Assembly: GCA_965228615.1 (NCBI GenBank)
Contig: CBDDHT010000005.1
Location: forward strand, 186,001-250,000
From: CBDDHT01 sp965228615
GTDB taxonomy: Bacteria; Pseudomonadota; Alphaproteobacteria; Rhizobiales; Methyloligellaceae
DNA: 64,000 nucleotides
Direction: 5' to 3'
The notes under the pieces are model-generated. The model was not told where the DNA came from. It did no database searches and saw nothing but the letters and a program-made list of their open reading frames with translations. Below are positions 23,458 through 31,457 of this stretch, piece by piece. How positions within the stretch are numbered: the stretch's first letter is position 1; each line of letters begins with the position of its first letter. The translations under genes and the position numbers were made by a program.

Positions 23458-25266
23458 ATGAACATTGCCACCAAGACTATTACGCCCGAAATCACCAAGG
23501 GGCCGCTGCCTGCCTCTACAAAGGTTTACAAGCCGGGCGAAATTCATCCCGATATCCGCGTACCAGTGCGCGAGATCGCAGTCCATCCGGCCGCCGGCGA
23601 ACCGCCCGTCACGGTCTATGATGCCTCCGGTCCCTATACCGACCCGACCCAGGCGATCGATATTGAAATGGGACTGCCGCGCCTTCGCGCCGAGTGGATC
23701 GCCGCCCGCGGTGACACGGAGGAATATGAGGGCCGCATGGTCAAGCCGGAAGACAACGGCTTTGCCACCGGCGAGCGCCTGACACTGCAATTCCCTAACC
23801 TGCAGAAACCGCGCCGCGCCAAAGACGGCAAGACCGTCACCCAGATCGCCTATGCCCGCGCCGGCATCATCACGCCAGAGATGGAATTCATCGCCATCCG
23901 GGAAAACCTTGGTCGCAAGGCTGCAAACGAAAAGCTTCCCCGTGATGGAGAGAGCTTCGGCGCGGCGATCCCGGATTTTGTTACACCGGACTTCGTCCGC
24001 GAGGAAGTCGCCCGCGGGCGCGCGATCATCCCAGCCAATATCAACCATCCGGAAGCGGAGCCGATGATCATTGGCCGGAACTTCCTGGTGAAGATCAACG
24101 CCAATATCGGCAACTCTGCCGTCACCTCGTCGATGGCGGAGGAAGTCGAGAAAATGGTCTGGGCGACTCGCTGGGGCGCCGACACCGTCATGGACCTATC
24201 GACCGGGCGCAACATCCACAACATTCGTGAATGGATCATCCGGAATTCGCCGGTTCCGATCGGCTCGGTGCCGCTCTACCAGGCGCTGGAAAAGGTTGGC
24301 GGCATTGCCGAGGACCTTACCTGGGAAGTCTTCCGCGACACGCTGATCGAGCAGGCCGAACAGGGCGTCGACTATTTCACCATCCATGCCGGTGTCCGGC
24401 TCTCCTACATTCCGCTCACCGTCAACCGCGTTACCGGCATCGTATCGCGCGGCGGTTCGATTATGGCCAAGTGGTGCCTGCATCATCACAAGGAGAGCTT
24501 CCTTTACGAGCATTTCGAGGAGATCTGCGACATTTGCCGTGCCTACGACGTTTCCTTTTCACTTGGTGACGGCTTGCGTCCGGGCTCGATTGCCGACGCC
24601 AACGACGCAGCGCAGTTCGCCGAACTGGAAACGCTCGGAGAGCTGACGAAGATCGCCTGGGCGAAAGACTGCCAGGTCATGATCGAAGGCCCTGGTCATG
24701 TGCCGATGCACAAGATCAAGGAGAACATGGACAAGCAGCTTGCGGTCTGCGGCGAGGCGCCGTTCTACACGCTCGGACCGCTGACGACCGACATCGCGCC
24801 GGGTTACGACCATATCACCTCGGGCATCGGTGCCGCGATGATTGGCTGGTTCGGCACGGCGATGCTCTGCTACGTCACGCCGAAGGAACACCTCGGCCTT
24901 CCCGACCGCAATGATGTGAAGACCGGTGTCATAACCTACAAGATCGCCGCCCATGCCGCCGACCTCGCCAAGGGTCATCCGGCAGCGAAGGTCCGCGACG
25001 ACGCCCTGTCGCGCGCCCGTTTCGAGTTCCGCTGGGAGGACCAGTTCAACCTCGCGCTCGATCCGGAAACGGCCCGTTCGATGCATGACGAGACCTTGCC
25101 GAAGGAAGCCCACAAGGTCGCGCACTTCTGCTCCATGTGCGGTCCGAAATTCTGCTCCATGCGGATTTCCCACGATATCCGCGACGCTGCTCGTCAAGAG
25201 GGCATGGAGGCGATGGCAGTCAGATATCGTGCTGGCGGCGATCTCTACATGCCAAAGGATCTGTAG
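23458..25266 (+). CDS. thiC: Phosphomethylpyrimidine synthase ThiC
   Basis: A 602-residue radical-SAM enzyme that rearranges 5-aminoimidazole ribotide into HMP phosphate, the pyrimidine half of thiamine. The ATG at 23458 is chosen for its GGAG site. The [4Fe-4S] cysteines CSMCGPKFC lie at residues 558-566, and the core (MIEGPGHVPMHKIKENMD) is well conserved. Length is normal. It stands alone after the riboswitch: no thiO, thiS, thiG or thiE follows, unlike the thiCOSGE operons on some rhizobial plasmids. It may be an ancillary copy or fill a chromosomal gap. Confidence 0.97.
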   Translation: MNIATKTITPEITKGPLPASTKVYKPGEIHPDIRVPVREIAVHPAAGEPPVTVYDASGPYTDPTQAIDIEMGLPRLRAEWIAARGDTEEYEGRMVKPEDNGFATGERLTLQFPNLQKPRRAKDGKTVTQIAYARAGIITPEMEFIAIRENLGRKAANEKLPRDGESFGAAIPDFVTPDFVREEVARGRAIIPANINHPEAEPMIIGRNFLVKINANIGNSAVTSSMAEEVEKMVWATRWGADTVMDLSTGRNIHNIREWIIRNSPVPIGSVPLYQALEKVGGIAEDLTWEVFRDTLIEQAEQGVDYFTIHAGVRLSYIPLTVNRVTGIVSRGGSIMAKWCLHHHKESFLYEHFEEICDICRAYDVSFSLGDGLRPGSIADANDAAQFAELETLGELTKIAWAKDCQVMIEGPGHVPMHKIKENMDKQLAVCGEAPFYTLGPLTTDIAPGYDHITSGIGAAMIGWFGTAMLCYVTPKEHLGLPDRNDVKTGVITYKIAAHAADLAKGHPAAKVRDDALSRARFEFRWEDQFNLALDPETARSMHDETLPKEAHKVAHFCSMCGPKFCSMRISHDIRDAARQEGMEAMAVRYRAGGDLYMPKDL

Positions 25267-25327
25267 TTCATTCGCAGAGGGGAGGGGAGATTCGAGGGGA
25301 GGGGTTTAGGGCTCCCTTCGCCCGATG

Positions 25328-25350
25328 GCCTACCGCTCGATGCGGTAGGC
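25328..25350. repeat. Hairpin with TCGAT loop
   Basis: A perfect 9-bp stem GCCTACCGC and GCGGTAGGC around the loop TCGAT, about 60 bases after the thiC stop. No T-run follows. It shares loop and closing pairs with hairpins at 15.03 and 30.17 kb but has a different stem sequence. The rest of the 530-base gap after thiC contains no recognisable gene. Confidence 0.6.
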
Positions 25351-25612
25351 GAGCGGAATGGGCTCCAAAATCGGTATTTTGATAAAAGGCCTTTGCTCAG
25401 CTATTCCGGGAGCGGTCCTGCGGCACCGTTTCACGGTTTTGTCACGCTTGGCCGCCGTTTTTCACGTTTGCACACTACCGGCCGATGTCGCGAGGACATC
25501 CGATTGCCTGTTTGACATCCATCATTTGGAAAATTCAGAGAATTGACTTATATTCTTGTCCGGAGTGGGATGGCAGGTTTCCCCGCCGCCCCCTTCCCTA
25601 AAGTATGAATTG

Positions 25613-25651
25613 GACCCGGATTTCGATTTGCAAGGTCGTCCGGGTCTTTTT
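25613..25651 (+). terminator. Intrinsic terminator
   Basis: GACCCGGA (25613-25620) pairs with TCCGGGTC (25639-25646), followed by TTTTTC. It may end thiC transcription, though it is 350 bases past the stop codon, or a short transcript starting in this gap. Confidence 0.6.
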
Positions 25652-25796
25652 CACTTTAAGGGTAACGCTGATAGGCCAATGCCACATCGTCGTTACCTCC
25701 GGTTTGAGAGCAAGGCTGTTGCCTCAGCCGGGCTAGCCAATCCGGCCCGGTCGCGCCGCTTGCTCTGCGCTGCTGCTTTTGCTGCTCAAAACTGAA

Positions 25797-26033
25797 TCAG
25801 GTTTCCTCTTTGTAGAGCGCTAAAACTCTCGGGTTCGTTAACTGGTCGTGCGTTGTCTCAAATGTGGCACCGTCCCATTCAATCCACGCTTCCCAACCGG
25901 TCGGCGTCGCTCTGCCGTACCATACTCGAACGCTAATCCGATTGTTCGGCAATTCTTCGACTATGGAAACTGTGTGCGTGCCGCCGAGGCCGGAATCAAT
26001 GTCATAGACTTTGACTTTTCGTATCGGTCCCAT
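25797..26033 (-). CDS. Hypothetical protein
   Basis: A 78-residue protein starting MGPIRKVKVYDIDSGLGGTH at the ATG at 26033. It is rich in beta-strand pattern with WYGRATPTGWEAWIEWDG. I know no family for it. It follows the methylase gene with an 8-base gap on the same strand and is probably the third gene of a small plasmid operon (151-residue unknown, methylase, this gene). Confidence 0.55.
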   Translation of the reverse strand: MGPIRKVKVYDIDSGLGGTHTVSIVEELPNNRISVRVWYGRATPTGWEAWIEWDGATFETTHDQLTNPRVLALYKEET

Positions 26034-26041
26034 GGTTCCCC

Positions 26042-26887
26042 TCACAGCAACGCAAGTTGTTCGGCTGGGCGAAGTGGGACGACCGGGACCGGCAGGGCGC
26101 TTAGGCGCTCCTGCACCTGACCTTGCCGGGCGCGATCCTGGGCAAACTCGTAGCAGGCAATTTCGCAAATGATCGAGGTATCCTTCCAATCGTCCCTGTA
26201 CATCGAGGTATCGACGCCCGCGCCTTCATACATGTGGAACCCTGACAACTTCTGATATTCAGCCGCAGGACCGGTTTCAACCCTCTGAAAGCATTGCGCG
26301 CCGGAATATCGGAAGGCGGCGGACGCTTGCGGGACGATGAATGCGCCCCGATTGGCCAGTTCGGCCGCGATGTCGATCACGTGAAACTCAAACTGGCGGC
26401 CACGATAGCGCGGTCCATTGCCGGCGCGCTTCACGGCACCGAACGGCGGATTGGACACGGCCACGTCAAAACGCTCTCCACCAAGCTCCCTTTGCCAGTC
26501 CCTCCAGTCAAAGACATCGGCGCAGATCCAACGAGCCTCCGGCAGCAGCTTTCTGCCCACCTCGACATATCGGGGATTCAGCTCAACGCATGTCAGGTCC
26601 GGGCAATTGTCGGCCCATTTCGCGCGGTGGTGCAGGAAGTAGGACAGGATTCCGATCCCGGCGCAAAGATCGATGACGCGGCTGCCAGCGCCCCCGGCAT
26701 CGATGGAGAAGTCTGCAGCCAGCCCCCAGGGCGTAAAGAACGCCCCGGATGCTCCGTTGATGTGGTTCGCGCCTTCGTGCCAGTTCTGAAACACGAAGTC
26801 TTTTTCGTCTTCGCTCAAGCGATCCTTGGTCAGGACCGCCTCGGCCTCCGCGTGGGCCTTGCGCTGCGATTTGGTGAGTTTCGCCAT
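26042..26887 (-). CDS. SAM-dependent methyltransferase, N6-adenine type
   Basis: A 281-residue class I methyltransferase. VIDLCAGIGILSYFL near residue 70 is the SAM-binding loop, and VAVSNPPFGAVKR near residue 145 is an NPPF catalytic motif typical of N6-adenine DNA or N6/N5 protein methylases. No nuclease gene accompanies it, so it may act as a solitary plasmid DNA methylase, for example to evade host restriction on transfer. It follows the unknown 151-residue gene with a 3-base gap. Confidence 0.75.
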   Translation of the reverse strand: MAKLTKSQRKAHAEAEAVLTKDRLSEDEKDFVFQNWHEGANHINGASGAFFTPWGLAADFSIDAGGAGSRVIDLCAGIGILSYFLHHRAKWADNCPDLTCVELNPRYVEVGRKLLPEARWICADVFDWRDWQRELGGERFDVAVSNPPFGAVKRAGNGPRYRGRQFEFHVIDIAAELANRGAFIVPQASAAFRYSGAQCFQRVETGPAAEYQKLSGFHMYEGAGVDTSMYRDDWKDTSIICEIACYEFAQDRARQGQVQERLSALPVPVVPLRPAEQLALL

Positions 26888-26890
26888 GGC

Positions 26891-27346
26891 TTAAAACTCC
26901 CCATCTACAACGATGATGGGTTCGCTCTTGTCCATGCGAATATTCAAACCTGTCAGGCCGATTCCGATCAGGTCCGGGCCTTCGAAGTTGGTCAATTCAG
27001 GATCCATCACAGGCCGGTAAACCGTGATCAGCTCCGCGATCTCCTCGACGGTCATGCGAGGCTCGGCAATGTCTCCGTGCTCATCCCTGCCCACGATGAC
27101 AAGGTTTCCGGCAAACGGATTTGGAAAGTCCTTGAGGCGAACGATTGTATGAAGACCGTCTGTCAGGCCGTTGTCGTCCACGAAGACATCGTGATTGTCA
27201 TCGAGGCGGGCGACATCGAAAAAGCTGCACTTGATGCGCTGTTTGACTTCCGCAATGTAGTTTGCCCGGCTTAGGGAGATATTGGCCATTGCCCCGAAAA
27301 AGGCATCGTAAAAATAGGCCGTGACGAACTCGGATTTGTTGGTCAT
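26891..27346 (-). CDS. Hypothetical plasmid protein
   Basis: A 151-residue protein starting MTNKSEFVTAYFYDAFFGAM at the ATG at 27346. The second half is rich in acidic and beta-prone residues. I recognise no domain. It lies between a 28-codon membrane peptide gene and a DNA methylase on the same strand, in what looks like one operon. Confidence 0.55.
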   Translation of the reverse strand: MTNKSEFVTAYFYDAFFGAMANISLSRANYIAEVKQRIKCSFFDVARLDDNHDVFVDDNGLTDGLHTIVRLKDFPNPFAGNLVIVGRDEHGDIAEPRMTVEEIAELITVYRPVMDPELTNFEGPDLIGIGLTGLNIRMDKSEPIIVVDGEF

Positions 27347-27357
27347 AGAGCGATCCC

Positions 27358-27444
27358 TCAACCTGCGAGGCCGACACAGCAAGCGACCAGCCCGAAGCTG
27401 AACAGGCTCACGCTGACAAGCGCGCAGAATTCTTTGATAAACAT
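27358..27444 (-). CDS. 28-residue single-pass membrane peptide
   Basis: A short frame beginning MFIKEFCALVSV and ending in VACCVGLAG. It starts at the ATG at 27444 behind a strong GAAGGAG site. Almost the whole peptide is one hydrophobic segment with three cysteines near the ends. It lies 11 bases upstream of the 151-residue unknown gene on the same strand. The good ribosome-binding site and placement support it as a real small gene; its role is unknown. Confidence 0.45.
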   Translation of the reverse strand: MFIKEFCALVSVSLFSFGLVACCVGLAG

Positions 27445-27990
27445 CTATTTCTCTCCTTCTTCCCGTGGAACGCGGGTTCTGTCCCCGAAAGGGCAGGAGC
27501 CCGGCTCCTGCTCCTGAGACCTCGGCGGCGAGAGTGTGGGGGAGGGGGACAAGGGGAAAAAACGGAGGGGGATCGCCCACCGGGACGGCCAGGTGTGGAT
27601 CCGCGGGCCCGGCCGGCACGCGGATCTGCGCCTGGTCCTGCACGAGGGAGCGACGCCGGCGTGCCGGCTGCGTGAGTGAGGAAGGATGGGGAGACCGATT
27701 TTTGCCCTTGGTGGGGGAGGGGGAGCGGCGTTTCCCCTCTCCCGGCAGGGGTGTGATGACCGCCTGCAGGGCGGCCTATTTGAGGATGGCAAGCGGAGTG
27801 CGCAGGGCGACGCCCGGAGGTGGGAGGATCGTCACCGGATGGCCGAGACGGGCGCTTGCGCCTGGCTCGGGGAGCGCAGCGACTAGAGCCGTGCCCAAAG
27901 GGTGCCGCCCGAACCTATTTACTTAGTAGTATAACGAGCCTAAGAACGGTTCTTCACTTACATTTAGGTAATTGGCGAAAAGGAATTCTT
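27445..27990. other. GC-rich gap before mucR
   Basis: About 546 bases with no convincing gene; open frames here have unusual Arg/Gly/Pro-rich composition typical of GC-rich noise. It holds the second copy of the dispersed 28-bp repeat (about 27791-27819). The last 80 bases turn AT-rich and probably carry the mucR promoter. Confidence 0.5.
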
Positions 27991-28443
27991 ATGTCCGAAG
28001 CTGCTCAAAACGACATCTCTCTTGAGCCTGATTTCGTTGATCTGACGGCGGACATAGTTTCGGCCTATGTGAGCAACAATACGGTCGCCTCGGGCGATCT
28101 GCCGGCGCTGATCGCAACCGTTCACGCGGCGCTGTCATCCACCGTTCAAGAAGCTTCGGAGCCTGTTGTTGAAGAGCTGAAACCTGCGGTTCCGATCAAA
28201 AAGTCCGTGACCAACGATCACATTATCTGCCTGGAAGACGGCAAGAAGTTCAAATCCCTGAAGCGGCATCTGCGGACCCACTACGACCTGACGCCGGAAG
28301 AGTATCGAGCAAAGTGGGACTTGCCGACGGACTATCCGATGGTCGCGCCGAGTTATGCGGCTGCCCGATCCGAGCTTGCGAGAAAGATGGGCCTGGGCCA
28401 GAAGAGCGCACGGAAGACAAGAAAGCCCCGTTCCAAAACTTGA
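27991..28443 (+). CDS. MucR/Ros-family transcriptional regulator
   Basis: A 150-residue zinc-finger regulator of the MucR/Ros family, starting at the ATG at 27991 behind AAAAGGA. The C-terminal half has the family core: IICLEDGKKFKSLKRHLRTH then YDLTPEEYRAKWDLP and YPMVAPSYAAARSELARKMG. The usual CxxC of the Ros finger is reduced to a single Cys before LEDGKKFKSLKRH, as in many MucR proteins. Such proteins silence AT-rich and horizontally acquired promoters. It stands alone, flanked by plasmid unknowns. Confidence 0.88.
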   Translation: MSEAAQNDISLEPDFVDLTADIVSAYVSNNTVASGDLPALIATVHAALSSTVQEASEPVVEELKPAVPIKKSVTNDHIICLEDGKKFKSLKRHLRTHYDLTPEEYRAKWDLPTDYPMVAPSYAAARSELARKMGLGQKSARKTRKPRSKT

Positions 28444-28457
28444 GGATCCAAACGGCT

Positions 28458-28817
28458 TCAATCGCTGCCGGCTTCGGGTTCGCTGGCGCTGTCCCGCAAA
28501 ACTCGAATTCCATGCCGCAACAGCGTCCGATCCTTGGGGCTGTCGATCATCACCGTTCGGAAAGCGTCGTGTCCAATTGATATCTTTTGCGTCGCAACCA
28601 AAAGCTCAAGTGGCTGTTTTCCTTCGCGGTCCCAGGTTTCGACCCGGAAATGTAAGCCTCGAACGAATGGGTCGGAGTCGGTAATGAGCATGCGATCGGC
28701 AACCAAAACGGCGGTTTCCGGGGAAAGCAGTACTGGTTTCTGTTTGCCGATAGCTTGTTCCAGGATCATGCGAGCAAGCTGATCGACGCTTGCCCACTTT
28801 CTGCGGTATTCAGCCAT
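28458..28817 (-). CDS. Hypothetical protein
   Basis: A 119-residue soluble protein starting MAEYRRKWASVDQLARMILE. It has an alternating helix then beta-strand pattern (KPVLLSPETAVLVADRMLI). It is not a family I recognise. It faces mucR convergently with a 14-base gap. Confidence 0.5.
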   Translation of the reverse strand: MAEYRRKWASVDQLARMILEQAIGKQKPVLLSPETAVLVADRMLITDSDPFVRGLHFRVETWDREGKQPLELLVATQKISIGHDAFRTVMIDSPKDRTLLRHGIRVLRDSASEPEAGSD

Positions 28818-28905
28818 TAATCAGTTGCTCGGTCGCGTGATGGATCGATCACATAGAATGTTCTCTTTTTGTTCCTGTGGCAATTCAAATTGTAGGCCGT
28901 CCCAT

Positions 28906-29139
28906 CTAGCTGTCGCTGCTCGTCAGGCCAGTCAGAGATTTGAGCTCCCTCGCAAGCGTTCGAAGTTCATCCTTATGGTCCCGGACCCATTCGAGAGTCC
29001 GGAGGGCGCATTTGAGCCGGAGAATGTGTTCCTCCTCCTCGCTGGCCATATGGCCGCGCAGGCTCGAAAACCGTTGTTCGCGCTTTTCAAGAACATCGCG
29101 GATTTCATCGATCTGGGCGTAAATGGACCGTTCCGGCAC
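28906..29139 (-). CDS. Hypothetical coiled-coil protein
   Basis: A 77-residue, highly charged protein, nearly all helical (SIYAQIDEIRDVLEKREQRF and EEEHILRLKCALRTLEWVRD), predicted to be coiled-coil. It lies 14 bases downstream of the PemK-like gene on the same strand and may belong to that operon. No family recognised. Confidence 0.5.
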   Translation of the reverse strand: MPERSIYAQIDEIRDVLEKREQRFSSLRGHMASEEEEHILRLKCALRTLEWVRDHKDELRTLARELKSLTGLTSSDS

Positions 29140-29153
29140 GACAGCTCCTCCAA

Positions 29154-29603
29154 TTATCGTTCTCGTTGAACGAATTGGAGCCGCTTGGCGCGGATCGCCT
29201 CGGCGAGCTTTTTCAGGATTTGCCCGACAAAGGCGTGGCTGAATTTTCCATAGGATATCGTCAGCGGGTCATAGCTGATCGGTTCGACATGAAAAGATCC
29301 GGGCAGAATGTCCGTATTGGCCTCATCGAGGAGGATCCAGCAGGGGGCGTCACCCTTGAGTTTCAGGCGTTTGCGTTCGGTTTCCGGAACGCGCAAGCAC
29401 AAGCGGCCGACGCCGGGATCTTTCGTTGTGAGGGGAAACAAAACCACGTCGCCGCTCTTGGACGTCAATGGAACGACAACGCATGCCGGCCTTGCCTTTC
29501 GGCCTTGTTCCTCGCCTTTTGCGTTTTCTCTTGACCAAAGGAAGCTATAGGAGATGACAAGACCGGTTTCCGGATCAATCATCTGCGCCTGTTCCTTGCT
29601 CAT
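29154..29603 (-). CDS. PemK/MazF-like toxin candidate
   Basis: A 149-residue protein, or 142 if started at the ATG at 29582. SYSFLWSRENAKGEEQGRKA followed by RPACVVVPLTS resembles the N-terminal strand and RPxxVV segment of PemK-like growth inhibitors, which cut mRNA. The rest, including KGDAPCWILLDEAN, fits the same beta-barrel family only loosely. Its start overlaps the end of a Phd-type antitoxin gene on the same strand, which makes a toxin-antitoxin pair likely. Confidence 0.6.
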   Translation of the reverse strand: MSKEQAQMIDPETGLVISYSFLWSRENAKGEEQGRKARPACVVVPLTSKSGDVVLFPLTTKDPGVGRLCLRVPETERKRLKLKGDAPCWILLDEANTDILPGSFHVEPISYDPLTISYGKFSHAFVGQILKKLAEAIRAKRLQFVQRER

Positions 29604-29829
29604 ATTGGTCTGCCAAGGCCAGAAGCCCGTCCTCGACGTCGGCAGGCATCGTCTCCAGCGTCACGGCTTTGCGGGGATCCTTGGTGCCCTGCAAACGCTC
29701 ATAATCTTCGAATGCCATGAGAACGAATCTCGGTTTGCGGTGATGGGTGATGCAGACGGGTTCCCGCCTGGCTGCATCAGTTACGTCGCCGACGTGTTTG
29801 TTGAGATCGGCGGTCGTGAAAGTTCGCAT
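29575..29829 (-). CDS. Phd/YefM-type antitoxin
   Basis: An 84-residue antitoxin starting MRTFTTADLNKHVGDVTDAA at the ATG at 29829. It has the Phd fold pattern with VCITHHRKPRFVLMAFEDYE, then a variable acidic tail that would bind the toxin. Its 3' end overlaps the PemK-like gene by 29 bases. It is the second Phd-family antitoxin in the window and differs clearly from the one at 18.9 kb. Confidence 0.8.
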   Translation of the reverse strand: MRTFTTADLNKHVGDVTDAARREPVCITHHRKPRFVLMAFEDYERLQGTKDPRKAVTLETMPADVEDGLLALADQYEQGTGADD

Positions 29830-29996
29830 CGGAAACTCCCTTAAAATCCAAATTTTATTGATAATATGGATATTCTGGAATTTCAAGATGTGAGGCACAG
29901 TCGTGCAGATATGAATCAGCTCTATGTTTGAGGGCATGGCGTTGATTTCCCGCCAGACAACGCCATACCGGTACAACACTGAAGCACAGGGCGGAA

Positions 29997-30026
29997 ACAA
30001 AAAGCCTCCGGGCGTTCCGGAGGCTT
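29997..30026 (-). terminator. Intrinsic terminator
   Basis: A 9-bp stem AGCCTCCGG (30003-30011) and CCGGAGGCT (30017-30025), followed on the minus strand by TTTTTG. It would end transcription of the 93-residue unknown gene at 30.2-30.5 kb and insulate the Phd/PemK operon. Confidence 0.75.
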
Positions 30027-30163
30027 AGCGGGGACTGATGATTTTTCGAGGAAAATCAGGCTTTATTGTTGTGTTGATTGTCGTCCAAACAACTTAAGAA
30101 TGGCTTTAAGGCCATTCGTCAGAGCAGGGAAGAAAGCCCGCACGGGCTTGCCGCTAAACAGAA

Positions 30164-30198
30164 CCGATTGCCGGCCGCTCGATGCGGCTGGCAATCGG
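30164..30198. repeat. Long hairpin with TCGAT loop
   Basis: A 15-bp stem with one G-T wobble, CCGATTGCCGGCCGC (30164-30178) and GCGGCTGGCAATCGG (30184-30198), around the loop TCGAT. It lies just past the stop of the 93-residue unknown gene and is the longest of three hairpins in the window with this loop. Confidence 0.6.
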
Positions 30199-30218
30199 CC
30201 CCCGCCGCGCCGACCTGG

Positions 30219-30500
30219 TTAGTGGCGCCAATTACGACGGCCATATTTGCGCCCGTCGATGATGATGCGGTCCTGCTGATCGATGGGCGTTCGGGCGTGG
30301 CAGAGGACTCCGGCTTCATCAAGGCGGTAAACGACGCAATCGGAATCCCCGAGTGCATAGACCACAAAGCACCACGGGCCTTTCCCGTCTTCGCGATCCT
30401 GAAACCATCCGTTCATGTTCCGGCACTGCCAACGCCCGGCCCACCATGTGGCTCCGGGCTGTCCTTTGTCTGTGCGCTGGAAGAGTTCAAGCTGAAGCAT
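30219..30500 (-). CDS. Hypothetical plasmid protein
   Basis: A 93-residue protein starting MLQLELFQRTDKGQPGATWW. It is rich in Trp, Cys and acidic residues, with WCFVVYALGDSDCVVYRLDE. I know no family. It is followed by the TCGAT hairpin and an intrinsic terminator, and lies downstream of a truncated gene on the same strand. Confidence 0.5.
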   Translation of the reverse strand: MLQLELFQRTDKGQPGATWWAGRWQCRNMNGWFQDREDGKGPWCFVVYALGDSDCVVYRLDEAGVLCHARTPIDQQDRIIIDGRKYGRRNWRH

Positions 30501-30575
30501 GATCCTGTCCCGTGAGCTTTCGTTGGAAAGGGAAGCCGGTCGCGGGAGGAGAGGCCCGCGACCGGCGACGGCTGA

Positions 30576-30722
30576 TTATTCAGCCGCCACGGGAAGAGTT
30601 TCGACGTTGCCCATGTCGTCGTCGGTTTGCTGCTCATGTGTGGGCATGCCGCAGCGGATCGGTTCGGGCAGCCAATCCTTATCTTTGAGGGCTTTCTGGG
30701 CGAAGGCTGGACATGCAGCGGC
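30576..30722 (-). pseudogene. 3' remnant of a plasmid gene, 5' end lost
   Basis: On the minus strand an open frame without a start reads ACPAFAQKALKDKDWLPEPI and later DDDMGNVETLPVAAE before a stop at 30576. The wording resembles the C-terminal tail of a plasmid ParB-like protein, but this is a weak guess. The frame is cut at about 30.71-30.72 kb, where the truncated trbB begins on the other strand, so a recombination breakpoint removed the 5' parts of both genes. Confidence 0.4.
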
Positions 30723-31108
30723 TTTTGAAATCGACCATGCGCTTGCGTCCCGACAGGATCATTGTCGGCGAAGTTCGCGATGGTGCGGCGCTGACGCTGC
30801 TCAAGGCATGGAATACGGGCCACCCGGGCGGCATCGCCACGGTTCACTCCGACAACGCCTTCACCGCACTGACGCGCCTCGAACAGTTGATCGCGGAAGT
30901 GTCTCAGCAGCCGATGCCCCAAGTCATCGCAGAAGCGGTTGACCTCATCGTCTCGATCGAGCGCTCCCCCGAACACGGGCGCATCGTTCGGGACATCGTG
31001 ACTGTGTCCGGCTTTCGGGACGGCACGTATGACGTCCGCTCAGCCGTTGCATCTCAGTTCCTCAACAAAAATTCCAACGACAGACAAGGGACCCTTCATG
31101 TCGCGTAA
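30713..31108 (+). pseudogene. trbB: trbB 3' fragment (T4SS ATPase, truncated)
   Basis: The last 131 codons or so of TrbB, the VirB11-type hexameric ATPase of the conjugation channel: STMRLRPDRIIVGEVRDGAA (Walker B region) and GGIATVHSDNAFTALTRLEQ. A complete TrbB has over 300 residues, so the N-terminal domain and Walker A are missing. An ATG at 30713 happens to open the fragment, but without a nucleotide-binding P-loop it cannot work. It ends 11 bases inside trbC, the normal trb order. Confidence 0.88.
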
Positions 31109-31457
31109 TTTCTTGACTTTTCTGACCCTGGTCGGGGCCGGACTATTCGTCATCGAACCAGCCTTTGCCTCCGGCGGCGGTTCGCTTCCCTGGGAAGGTC
31201 CGCTTCAACAGATCCAGGCGTCTATCAACGGTCCTGTCGCTGGCGCCGTTGGCCTGATCGCGGTTGCGATCGCCGGCGCAATGTTGATCTTCGGCGGCGA
31301 ACTTAACGACTTTGCCCGTCGTCTCGCCTACGTCGTTCTAGTTCTCGGCGTGCTGCTCGGCGCGTCCACCATCGTCGGCCTGTTCGGATCCTCCGGCGCC
31401 TCCATCGGAATTGCTCCGGAAGGGAACACGGCAATCGTGGAACCGGCTCGTGACTGA
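31098..31457 (+). CDS. trbC: TrbC prepilin
   Basis: A 119-residue protein starting at the ATG at 31098. A signal peptide of about 26 residues ends in FASGG, followed by two membrane segments (GAVGLIAVAIAGAMLIFGG and AYVVLVLGVLLGAS) as in VirB2/TrbC pilins. In Ti/RP4 systems TraF trims and cyclises it into the pilus subunit. It appears intact, but trbB before it and trbE after it are truncated, so it is probably a leftover. Confidence 0.88.
   Translation: MSRNFLTFLTLVGAGLFVIEPAFASGGGSLPWEGPLQQIQASINGPVAGAVGLIAVAIAGAMLIFGGELNDFARRLAYVVLVLGVLLGASTIVGLFGSSGASIGIAPEGNTAIVEPARD

Noticed and set aside
27465..27926. Arg/Gly-rich 153-codon frame
   Set aside because: Composition is that of GC-rich noise, with no start signal; the region contains an intergenic repeat.
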